Assembly (NCBI GenBank): GCA_041685935.1 | Contig: JAWLES010000178.1 | Coordinates: forward strand, 1 to 5,179 | Source: JAIPEK01 sp041685935 | GTDB lineage: Bacteria; Desulfobacterota; Desulfobacteria; Desulfobacterales; Desulfobacteraceae | Reading direction: 5' to 3' | Length of the DNA: 5,179 nt | Shown: positions 1 to 5,179 of the stretch, piece by piece | How the letters are laid out: each line of letters begins with the position of its first letter | Numbering within the stretch: position 1 is the stretch's first letter | Notes under the pieces: generated by a model | Databases searched by the model: none | Seen by the model: the letters and a program-made list of their open reading frames with translations, nothing else | Told to the model about the DNA's origin: nothing | Program-made: the position numbers and the translations under genes

Positions 1-52
1 GTATAATGAGTTAATAAAATTTCAGACACAACCGGCAACACGGGACAATCAA

Positions 53-1534
53 ATGCAGAAAGCCTTTCTGGAGATTTTTAACAGCATACTGGGCTCGATC
101 CGCGAACCCCTGATCGTGCTTGATCAGGATCTGAAGGTTGTAACAGCCAATGATTCCTTTTACCATACCTTTAATGTCAACCCTGATCATGCCGGGGGAG
201 TCCTGATATACGAACTGGGCAACCGGCAATGGGACATCCCCGGTCTCAGGAAACTGCTCGAAGAGATCCTGCCCCGCAATACCAGTTTTCATGACTTTGA
301 GGTGGAACATGATTTTGAGATCATAGGCCGCAAGATCATGCACCTGAACGCAAGGCGGATCTATGACGGAGGCAGCCGGACCCGGTTGATTCTGCTGGCC
401 ATCGAGGACGTGACCGAGCGTGAATACTACAGAAAAAACCTCGAGGAAATGGTTGAGCAGCGCACTGCAGAACTGAATGCGGCAAGACAGGAGGCGGAAA
501 AAAACAGGCAGGCAGCTGAAGACGCACTTTCTGAAATCAGAGAACTCAAAGACCGGCTTGAAGCTGAAAGGGCCTATCTCGAGGAAGAAATCAAGCTGGT
601 ATACAATCATGAAAACATTGTCGGTCAGAGCGATGCAATCAATTACGTGTTCTACAAGGTTGAACAGATCGCGGACATCGATACAAACGTCTTGATTCTC
701 GGAGAAACAGGAACGGGCAAGGAACTTGTGGCCAGGGCAGTTCACGGCACAAGCCCGCGCAAGGAACGCGCCCTGATAAAAATGAACTGTGCCGCACTGC
801 CGACTCATCTTATTGAAAGCGAACTTTTCGGCCATGAAAAAGGGGCGTTCACAGGTGCGCAAACCAGGCGCCTGGGACGATTTGAAGTCGCAAACAACGC
901 AACCCTGTTTCTGGATGAAATCGGCGAACTTCCCCTGGAACTGCAGCCCAAGTTACTCCGGGTAATCGATGAAGGGGAGTTTGAGCGCCTGGGCAGCTCT
1001 GTGACCAGGAAAGTCGATGTCCGCGTCATAGCAGCCACCAACCGCAACCTGGAAGAAGAAGTCCGCAAAGGTTTCTTCCGGCAGGATCTCTGGTACAGGC
1101 TCAATGTTTTCCCGATTACAACGCCGCCCCTGCGTGACCGGGTCGACGACATTCCGCTTTTGGTCAATTTTTATGTGGACAGGATTTCAAAAAGGCTGGG
1201 CAAGAAGATAGAGATGATCCCGTCAAACGTGATGGATGCGTTGCAGCAATACCATTGGCCGGGCAATGTCCGCGAACTTGAAAATGTTCTTGAAAGGGGC
1301 GTGATCAACTCATCAGGTCCGAAGCTTCGGGTTGTGGATGAATTGAAAAGGCCGAATACAAAAACGACAAAAGCTCAAAAAACACTGAAAGACATGGAAC
1401 GCGACTATATCATTCAGGTTCTTGAAGAGGTTGACTGGAAGGTGAGCGGGAAAAACAGTGCTGCTGAAATCCTGGATCTTGACCGCAGCACCCTGCGGGC
1501 CAGAATGCGCAAGTACAATATCCGGAAGCCTTGA
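53..1534 (+). CDS. PAS-domain sigma-54-dependent transcriptional activator
   Basis: A 493-residue cytoplasmic enhancer-binding protein that should use ATP hydrolysis to open promoters held by sigma-54 RNA polymerase. A PAS sensor domain spans about residues 8-125, ending in the typical AIEDVTER. A charged coiled coil follows (about 125-182). The AAA+ domain (about 187-415) shows Walker A GETGTGKE (217-224), the sigma-54-contacting loop GAFTGA (264-269), Walker B LFLDE (285-289), sensor I AATN (327-330), the arginine-finger region FRQDLWYRLNVF (342-353) and sensor II WPGNVREL (402-409). A Fis-type helix-turn-helix lies at about 465-491. There is no phosphoacceptor receiver domain, so the signal is probably sensed through PAS; the ligand or partner is unknown. 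ATG 53 follows only a weak GGGA (42-45) with a 7-base gap. A TATAAT (2-7) could be a -10 box, but its -35 would lie outside the window. Family assignment is very secure; target genes are not visible here. Confidence 0.96.
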   Translation: MQKAFLEIFNSILGSIREPLIVLDQDLKVVTANDSFYHTFNVNPDHAGGVLIYELGNRQWDIPGLRKLLEEILPRNTSFHDFEVEHDFEIIGRKIMHLNARRIYDGGSRTRLILLAIEDVTEREYYRKNLEEMVEQRTAELNAARQEAEKNRQAAEDALSEIRELKDRLEAERAYLEEEIKLVYNHENIVGQSDAINYVFYKVEQIADIDTNVLILGETGTGKELVARAVHGTSPRKERALIKMNCAALPTHLIESELFGHEKGAFTGAQTRRLGRFEVANNATLFLDEIGELPLELQPKLLRVIDEGEFERLGSSVTRKVDVRVIAATNRNLEEEVRKGFFRQDLWYRLNVFPITTPPLRDRVDDIPLLVNFYVDRISKRLGKKIEMIPSNVMDALQQYHWPGNVRELENVLERGVINSSGPKLRVVDELKRPNTKTTKAQKTLKDMERDYIIQVLEEVDWKVSGKNSAAEILDLDRSTLRARMRKYNIRKP

Positions 1535-1561
1535 AACCTCATCTGCTGCACAAGGAGAAAG

Positions 1562-1602
1562 GCTCTATGTTCAGGAACGGTTTCCTGATGGAGCAGTCTT
1601 TT
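1562..1602 (+). terminator. Probable terminator after the sigma-54 activator gene
   Basis: A hairpin begins 27 bases after the activator stop codon. The inner stem TCAGGAA (1571-1577) pairs with TTCCTGA (1582-1588) around the loop CGGT. The outer stem GCTCTA (1562-1567) pairs with TGGAGC (1589-1594), with one G-U pair and a 3-base bulge (1568-1570). A modest T-rich run TCTTTT (1597-1602) follows. It would separate the regulator transcript from the riboswitch promoter downstream. The short T tract and the bulge make it weaker than the 1899-1934 terminator. Confidence 0.5.
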
Positions 1603-1631
1603 GTTCAATGTAAAAAGAGGTGTATGTAGTA

Positions 1632-1660
1632 TTGACAATTTTTCCGGGTGCTTTTATGAT
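1632..1660 (+). promoter_or_regulatory. Sigma-70-type promoter of the cobalamin-riboswitch operon
   Basis: A perfect -35 hexamer TTGACA (1632-1637) is followed by exactly 17 bases and a -10 hexamer TATGAT (1655-1660), one mismatch from TATAAT. Transcription should begin near 1666-1668, which is where the P1 helix of the aptamer starts. The RNA would therefore open almost directly with the riboswitch. The hexamers and spacing are read from the sequence; the start site is inferred. Confidence 0.8.
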
Positions 1661-1662
1661 AA

Positions 1663-1832
1663 GATCTGTCAAGGTGCGGAATGCTTAATAGGGAATCCCG
1701 TTGAAGTCGGGAACGGTCCCGCCGCTGTAACCGGGAACGAAATCCGGGAACACCACTGTCCGTCACAAGGCGGATCGGGAAGGTTCGGAAAGTAGGATGA
1801 TCCGGGAGTCAGAAGACCTGCCTTGGCAGATT
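1663..1832 (+). promoter_or_regulatory. Cobalamin (adenosylcobalamin-type) riboswitch aptamer
   Basis: This leader RNA binds a cobalamin and controls the downstream chelatase-importer operon. Conserved blocks appear in the expected order: AAGGTGC (1671-1677), TTAATAGGGAA (1685-1695), TCCCGCCGCTGTAA (1717-1730), CCACTGTCCG (1753-1762), GGGAAGG (1777-1783) and the B12 box with AGAAGACCTGCC (1811-1822). A P1 helix closes it: 1664-1674 pairs with 1821-1831, with G-U pairs at 1669 and 1663. P4 is TCCCG/CGGGA (1696-1700 with 1708-1712) and P5 is CCCG/CGGG (1718-1721 with 1732-1735), carrying the loop 1722-1731. The block order and the long P1 make the assignment secure. The subclass, and so the preferred upper ligand, cannot be settled by eye. 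The promoter at 1632-1660 feeds straight into it and the terminator at 1899-1934 follows, so control is probably by premature termination. Confidence 0.95.
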
Positions 1833-1869
1833 GTCGGTTGAAATTTTGCGGAAACACAAAAAACCGGCA
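1832..1869 (+). other. Possible P13 hairpin between aptamer and terminator
   Basis: TGTCGGTT (1832-1839) can pair with AACCGGCA (1862-1869) through eight pairs, one of them G-U, leaving a 22-base loop. In studied cobalamin riboswitches a hairpin just after the aptamer (P13) docks its loop onto loop L5. Here the loop holds GCGG (1848-1851), complementary to CCGC (1722-1725) in L5. The pairing is visible; the role is inferred from the family, and a 4-base kissing match is weak evidence. Confidence 0.35.
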
Positions 1870-1898
1870 GCAGAGGCTTTGGGGTATAGAAACTGGGT

Positions 1899-1934
1899 AA
1901 CGCCCTTCAGGTGAAAACTTGAAGGGCGTTTTTT
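1899..1934 (+). terminator. Intrinsic terminator, likely riboswitch expression platform
   Basis: A 14-bp stem, 1899-1912 against 1917-1930 with one G-U pair, is capped by a GAAA tetraloop (1913-1916). A run of six T (1929-1934) overlaps the base of the stem. It lies 67 bases after the aptamer's P1 and 99 bases before the cbiK start codon, where a regulated terminator is expected. It would stop transcription when cobalamin is bound. No strong antiterminator is apparent by eye. The ACCTG of the B12 box (1816-1820) is complementary to CAGGT (1908-1912) in the left arm, a possible but short link. Confidence 0.9.
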
Positions 1935-2020
1935 ATGAAGTCCAACCCGGTGGTAAGCCTTATTTCCTTTTTTTGCGGCTGGTGAACAGGTGTTCCGTAT
2001 TCATTACCCTTAAGTTGAAA

Positions 2021-2026
2021 AAGGAG
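2021..2026 (+). promoter_or_regulatory. Ribosome binding site that fixes the cbiK start
   Basis: AAGGAG lies six bases before ATG 2033, preceded by an A-rich stretch. The reading frame stays open upstream to a TTG at 1919, but that codon is inside the terminator hairpin and would destroy the signal peptide reading. The start at 2033 is therefore chosen. Confidence 0.85.
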
Positions 2027-2032
2027 TACAAC

Positions 2033-2923
2033 ATGAAAAGGATTATTGTAGCTTTTGCAGCAGTCCTGCTGGTTATGTTTAACTGTGCCCAGACCCGTGC
2101 GGGGCATCACGGGGATGCGGAAAAAGCCGTAAAAAAGGGAATCCTTCTGGTGGCGTTCGGCACGAGCATGCCTGAAGCGGGCAGGGCGTTTGATAATATC
2201 GAAAGAAAGGTGAAAGCCGAGTTTGAAGATATCGATGTCAGGTGGGCCTATACCTCACATATTATCCGTGAAAAACTGGCTTCCCGCGGGGAGGAGGTAC
2301 TGTCTCCGGAAGAGGCGCTTGCCTGGATGATGGATCAGGGATATACCCATGTGGCGGTTCAGTCCCTTCACACCATTGCAGGCCGGGAGTTCCACGAGCT
2401 TTTAAAAAATGCGAATGCGTTTGAAGACATGGCCGGGCCCATACGGAAAGTTACTGTGGGGCTGCCTTTGCTCGGCACCCATAAGGATATTGAAGCTGTG
2501 AGCAGTGCCATACTCGATTTTATCCCTGAAAAAAGGAAAAAGGATGAGGCGGTGGTTCTCATGGGGCACGGAACCCGTCATCCTGCCAATGCATTTTATA
2601 CCGCACTGATGTTCAACCTCCGGCAAAAGGACCGGAATATTTTCGTGGGAACTGTGGAGGGCCGGCCTGATATCGGAGAGATTCAGAACATGCTTGAAAA
2701 AAGAGGGTTGAATAAGGTATATCTGATGCCTTTCATGTCCGTGGCCGGGGATCATGCCAGCAATGATATGGCCGGTGACGGCGCGGATTCCTGGAAATCC
2801 GTGCTGACCGGCGCAGGGATGGAATGCGTCCCCGTGCTCAAAGGGACAGCCGAGTATGACAGCATTGTTTCCGTCTGGGTCAACCACCTTAAAACCGCAG
2901 TTACGAACCTGGAAAAAGAGTGA
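2033..2923 (+). CDS. cbiK: Periplasmic sirohydrochlorin cobaltochelatase, CbiK family
   Basis: A 296-residue anaerobic-pathway chelatase that inserts Co(II) into sirohydrochlorin, an early step of cobalamin synthesis. Visible family motifs are LLVAFGTSMPEA (38-49), VQSLHTIAGREFHELL (109-124), VVLMGHGTRHPAN (174-186) and MPFMSVAGDHASNDMAGDG (232-250). H179 and H241 are 62 residues apart, the same spacing as the metal-binding pair of Salmonella CbiK (His145/His207) and of Desulfovibrio vulgaris CbiK-P (His154/His216), as I recall them. The N-terminus is a signal peptide (K2-R3, hydrophobic to about 17, likely cut after T-R-A23), so the protein should work in the periplasm like CbiK-P. A classical lipobox is absent. 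H121 falls at the approximate position of the haem-ligating His96 of CbiK-P. It is the first gene after the cobalamin riboswitch and sits 13 bases before the permease. Chelatase identity is secure; a role in iron or haem handling is also possible. Confidence 0.93.
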   Translation: MKRIIVAFAAVLLVMFNCAQTRAGHHGDAEKAVKKGILLVAFGTSMPEAGRAFDNIERKVKAEFEDIDVRWAYTSHIIREKLASRGEEVLSPEEALAWMMDQGYTHVAVQSLHTIAGREFHELLKNANAFEDMAGPIRKVTVGLPLLGTHKDIEAVSSAILDFIPEKRKKDEAVVLMGHGTRHPANAFYTALMFNLRQKDRNIFVGTVEGRPDIGEIQNMLEKRGLNKVYLMPFMSVAGDHASNDMAGDGADSWKSVLTGAGMECVPVLKGTAEYDSIVSVWVNHLKTAVTNLEKE

Positions 2924-2936
2924 CTGGAAACCTTGA

Positions 2937-3998
2937 ATGAAACCCCGTTCCCGGAAATCTTCATACGGCTCGTTTGCCCTGGTCACTTTTGTGCCGGGCG
3001 TGCTTCTTCTTGCCGTGATCGTGATCTCATCGGGAATGGGGTATCTTGAGATTCCTTTTCCGGACGTGCTCAGGATTATAATCGCCAAAGCGTTCAGCCT
3101 TGAGCGGATGATCAGCCACCTTGACCCGTCCTGGTCCGTGGTGGTTTCCGAGGTGAGACTCCCGAGAATACTGGCGGCTGCAGTGGTGGGAGGAGGTCTT
3201 GCAGTGGCAGGAACGGTGTTCCAGGGTATTCTTCAAAATCCTCTGGCTGACCCCTATACGCTGGGCGTTTCCGCAGGGGCCGCATTCGGCGCGGCTCTGG
3301 CCCTTATTCTCAATACAGGTTTTTCCGGGGTTTACACAGTGCCGCTGTTTGCATTCGCTTTTGCCGTGGCAACCTTGTTCATGGTGGTCTTTCTTGCGTC
3401 AACAGGTAAAAATCCGGACCGGTTTTCCTCGAACAACCTTATCCTTTCGGGTATTATTGTGGCAGCCATCCTCTCTGCAGGCTTAAGCTTCATCAAATAT
3501 GTGGCTGACGAGCAGGTTTCGGTGATTATCTTCTGGCTCATGGGCAGTTTTTCAGCAATGACCTGGACAAAAGTCCTGGTCACGTTTGTTTTTGTTGCCG
3601 CAGGATTCTGTATTTGCCTGTTTTATTCAAGGGATCTGAACCTCATGGCACTGGGCAGAAAAACAGCTGCTTCTTCAGGTGTGGATACGAAAAGGGTTAC
3701 ACTGGTGCTGCTGGTGACTTCCTCCATGATTGCAGCGGCCTGTGTGTCCGTATCCGGCATAATCGGTTTTGTGGGTCTGCTGGTGCCGCACATGATGCGG
3801 TCCTTCACCGGGCCGGACAACCGAAGGCTTCTGCCGGTCTCTCTTCTGGCGGGAGGTGTTCTGCTGGCAAGCGCTGATACGCTGACCAGGGCAGTTCTGC
3901 CCGGAGAGATTCCCATTGGGGTTCTCACCGCTTTGATAGGCGGTCCGTTCTTCTGCTATATTTTCAGGAAACGCCAGATGACCGGGACGGGTATGTAG
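2937..3998 (+). CDS. ABC importer permease, FecCD/BtuC family
   Basis: A 353-residue polytopic inner-membrane protein, the normal length for the FecCD family, which forms the channel dimer of importers for vitamin B12, siderophores and haem. The hydrophobic N-terminal segment (13-33) is the first membrane helix. The hallmark region RLPRILAAAVVGGGLAVAG (74-92) is followed by Q96, then QNPLADP (100-106) and LGVSAGAAFG (109-118). Further helices are seen at about 131-154, 167-187, 194-207, 211-230, 253-282 and 300-315, with a C-terminal IPIGVLTALIGGPFFCYIF (325-343). The segment ALGRKTAASSGVD (238-250) corresponds to the cytoplasmic loop that contacts the ATPase. The start ATG follows the chelatase stop by 13 bases with only a weak GGAAA (2926-2930), suggesting partial translational coupling. 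Its last codons ATG-TAG run into the ATPase start. Family is secure; substrate is unknown, with a corrinoid or cobalt/iron complex most likely given the riboswitch. Confidence 0.94.
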   Translation: MKPRSRKSSYGSFALVTFVPGVLLLAVIVISSGMGYLEIPFPDVLRIIIAKAFSLERMISHLDPSWSVVVSEVRLPRILAAAVVGGGLAVAGTVFQGILQNPLADPYTLGVSAGAAFGAALALILNTGFSGVYTVPLFAFAFAVATLFMVVFLASTGKNPDRFSSNNLILSGIIVAAILSAGLSFIKYVADEQVSVIIFWLMGSFSAMTWTKVLVTFVFVAAGFCICLFYSRDLNLMALGRKTAASSGVDTKRVTLVLLVTSSMIAAACVSVSGIIGFVGLLVPHMMRSFTGPDNRRLLPVSLLAGGVLLASADTLTRAVLPGEIPIGVLTALIGGPFFCYIFRKRQMTGTGM

Positions 3999-3999
3999 T

Positions 4000-4782
4000 A
4001 TGAGCTTTGCGTTTGAAAATCTTTCCTTCTCGTACAACAGGGACCGGGTGATAAGCGGCGTGACCCTGCCTCTTGATCCGGGAAAAAGCTACGGTATCAT
4101 CGGTCCCAACGGAAGCGGCAAAAGTACGCTTTTGGACCTTGCTGCAGGCCATCTTGCGCCTGTGGAGGGAAGGGTTTTGCTCGAGGGAAAACCTGTTTCC
4201 GGTTATTCAAGGAAAATCCTGGCACGGAAGATAGCTTTTGTGCCCCAGATGTTTTTGGTGAACTTTTCCTACACTGCGCACGAGGTGGTTATGATGGGCA
4301 GGTATCCTCATATTCCAAGGTTTTCCGCCCCTGGAGAACAAGATCTGGACAAGGTGGACGAAGTGATGGAGAAAACCGGAATTTCAGGGTTCAAAAACCG
4401 CCTTGTAACGGAAGTTAGCGGCGGAGAGCGCCAGCGCATATTTTTTGCCCGGGCCCTGGCCCAGGACGCGGAAAACCTTCTGCTTGACGAGGCAACTTCC
4501 AGCCTTGACATCAGTCATGCAGTGTCCATGATGAACATTGTGTCACAGGAGGTGGAAAAGAGGGGAAGAACAGCGGTTTCCGTGTTCCAGGATATAAACC
4601 TTGCAGCCATGTACTGTGACGAGCTGATTTTTCTGAACCGCGGCGAAGTTGTGTCCATGGGTCCGGTGGACGAGGTGCTCACCGAATCCACAGTCAGGGA
4701 TGTGTTCGGGGTGTCGTGCCATGTGGCGTACAATTCCCATGCAGGTGCAAGGCACGTTGTGTACAAAAAGGAGACCGCATGA
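4000..4782 (+). CDS. ABC importer ATPase, FecE/BtuD family, with variant H-loop
   Basis: A 260-residue cytoplasmic ATPase that powers the permease encoded just upstream. It shows Walker A GPNGSGKST (35-43), Q-loop Q83 in IAFVPQ (78-83), signature SGGERQR (140-146), Walker B LLLDE (160-164) and D-loop SSLD (167-170). The segment after Walker B reads EATSSLD rather than the more usual EPTSxLD. At the switch region, where relatives normally have a histidine (pattern LHDLNLAA), this protein reads VFQDINLAAMYCD, with glutamine at 197 (codon CAG, 4588-4590). The rest of the motif is intact, so this is a substitution and not a frameshift. ATG 4000 is one base after the permease stop, with no strong binding site of its own, consistent with translational coupling. 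Its end overlaps the next gene by four bases. FecE-type identity is secure; the effect of Q197 on activity is unknown. Confidence 0.95.
   Translation: MSFAFENLSFSYNRDRVISGVTLPLDPGKSYGIIGPNGSGKSTLLDLAAGHLAPVEGRVLLEGKPVSGYSRKILARKIAFVPQMFLVNFSYTAHEVVMMGRYPHIPRFSAPGEQDLDKVDEVMEKTGISGFKNRLVTEVSGGERQRIFFARALAQDAENLLLDEATSSLDISHAVSMMNIVSQEVEKRGRTAVSVFQDINLAAMYCDELIFLNRGEVVSMGPVDEVLTESTVRDVFGVSCHVAYNSHAGARHVVYKKETA
4768..4773 (+). promoter_or_regulatory. Ribosome binding site for the substrate-binding protein
   Basis: AAGGAG inside the last codons of the ATPase gene lies five bases before ATG 4779. Together with the ATGA overlap of stop and start (4779-4782) it fixes the start of the binding-protein gene. 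Confidence 0.85.
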
Positions 4783-5179
4783 AGCTTTCCCGGAACAAAG
4801 GCCGGAGAATCGGCCTTGTCCGCTTTTCTTTCGTGTGTTTTTTGACTCTTGTTTCAGCAGGATTTCCTTTGTTGTCAATAGCAGGCAGCAACACACAAGA
4901 GAATGATTCAGACCGGAAGGTAACTGTGACTGATGACGCCGGCAAAACAGTTACGGTTAAAAAGCCTTTCAAGAGAATAATTTCACTTTACGGAGCACAT
5001 ACGGAAAACCTGTTTGCACTCGGGCTTGAAAGGGAAATAATAGGGGTGTCCCCAAACGACAGTTACCCGGAAGCGGCAAAGTCAAGGCAGAAATTCTCTT
5101 ACCACGACGGTCCTGAAAAATTCATCGCGGCTAAGCCGGACCTGATTCTGATCCGGCCCATGATCGCAAGGGGATACGG
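4779..5179 (+). CDS. Periplasmic substrate-binding protein of the ABC importer (partial)
   Basis: The first 133 codons of a BtuF/FepB-type binding protein; the gene runs off the window end. It should capture the substrate in the periplasm and deliver it to the permease-ATPase pair. A signal peptide is evident: a basic start (K2, R5, K7, R9, R10), a hydrophobic core (about 11-34) and a probable signal peptidase I site near SIA35. C20 is not in a lipobox, so a soluble protein is more likely than a lipoprotein. The mature part begins with the family opening VTVTDDAGKTVTV (48-60), then RIISLYGAHTENLFALGL (66-83), IIGVS (87-91) and a PDLILIRP segment (120-127), typical of the N-terminal lobe of these proteins. 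The start overlaps the ATPase stop as ATGA, so it is the fourth gene of the operon. Ligand-binding residues cannot be judged from this half. Confidence 0.9.
   Translation, partial: MKLSRNKGRRIGLVRFSFVCFLTLVSAGFPLLSIAGSNTQENDSDRKVTVTDDAGKTVTVKKPFKRIISLYGAHTENLFALGLEREIIGVSPNDSYPEAAKSRQKFSYHDGPEKFIAAKPDLILIRPMIARGY

Noticed and set aside
11..862. A 283-codon open frame on the minus strand, antisense to the sigma-54 activator
   Set aside because: It has no family motifs, and it lies entirely opposite a protein with every expected PAS and AAA+ motif. It is a shadow of that gene's codon use.
1935..1985. A 16-codon ORF starting right after the terminator T tract
   Set aside because: Its only possible ribosome site is the terminator's 3' arm, and the peptide shows nothing recognisable. 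It is most likely chance.
1919..2032. Upstream extension of the cbiK frame to TTG 1919
   Set aside because: The codon lies in the terminator stem and lacks a sensible ribosome site. The extension would bury the signal peptide, while ATG 2033 has AAGGAG at ideal spacing.
2078..2086. Possible lipoprotein cysteine (FNC) in the CbiK signal peptide
   Set aside because: The residues before Cys18 (V-M-F-N) do not fit a lipobox, which needs a small residue at -1. A signal peptidase I site after TRA is a better fit.
2402..3088. A 228-codon open frame on the minus strand across cbiK and the permease start
   Set aside because: No recognisable domain; it spans two well-supported genes and their junction on the other strand.
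4220..4235. TGGCACG resembling the -24 element of a sigma-54 promoter
   Set aside because: The -12 part reads ATAGC rather than TTGC at the required spacing, and the site is inside the ATPase coding sequence.
4797..4820. Arg-Arg pair in the binding-protein signal peptide suggesting Tat export
   Set aside because: The surrounding residues (G-R-R-I-G-L-V) lack the serine/threonine and phenylalanine of the Tat consensus. Sec export is usual for this family.

Overview
The window carries a sigma-54 activator gene followed by a cobalamin-riboswitch-controlled operon, all on the + strand. The gene set points to an anaerobic, probably sulfate-reducing deltaproteobacterium (Desulfobacterota). The main reasons are an exported CbiK-type cobaltochelatase placed directly ahead of a FecCD/BtuCD-type ABC importer, a layout I recall from Desulfovibrio and relatives, and a PAS-coiled coil-AAA+ sigma-54 activator, a type common in that group. 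The taxon is inferred from gene content, not from a marker gene.

Layout. 53-1534: a complete sigma-54-dependent regulator with an N-terminal PAS domain, a coiled coil, an AAA+ domain with an intact GAFTGA loop, and a C-terminal Fis-type helix-turn-helix. 1535-2032: 498 bases without a confident gene but dense in signals. These are a probable terminator (1562-1602), a near-consensus sigma-70 promoter (1632-1660, 17-base spacer), a cobalamin riboswitch aptamer (about 1663-1832) closed by a long P1 helix, a possible P13 hairpin (1832-1869), and a strong intrinsic terminator (1899-1934) that is the likely expression platform. The remaining leader ends in a good ribosome binding site. 2033-2923: cbiK with a signal peptide. 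2937-3998: FecCD-family permease. 4000-4782: ABC ATPase. 4779-5179: the start of the periplasmic substrate-binding protein, cut off by the window end.

How the genes work together. The chelatase, permease, ATPase and binding protein are tightly packed (gaps of 13 and 1 bases, then a 4-base overlap) and should form one transcript. In the usual logic of this riboswitch class, high cobalamin favours the terminator and shuts the operon off, while cobalamin shortage lets transcription run into cbiK and the importer. The importer is therefore probably for corrinoids, cobalt complexes or a related metal-tetrapyrrole, but sequence alone does not fix the substrate. The sigma-54 activator looks like a separate unit, and nothing in the window shows that it controls the operon.

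The points most worth a second look are the exported chelatase with a histidine at the approximate place of the haem ligand of the Desulfovibrio enzyme, an ABC ATPase whose switch (H-loop) histidine is replaced by glutamine, and the compact promoter-aptamer-terminator arrangement. No wholly new system is evident.
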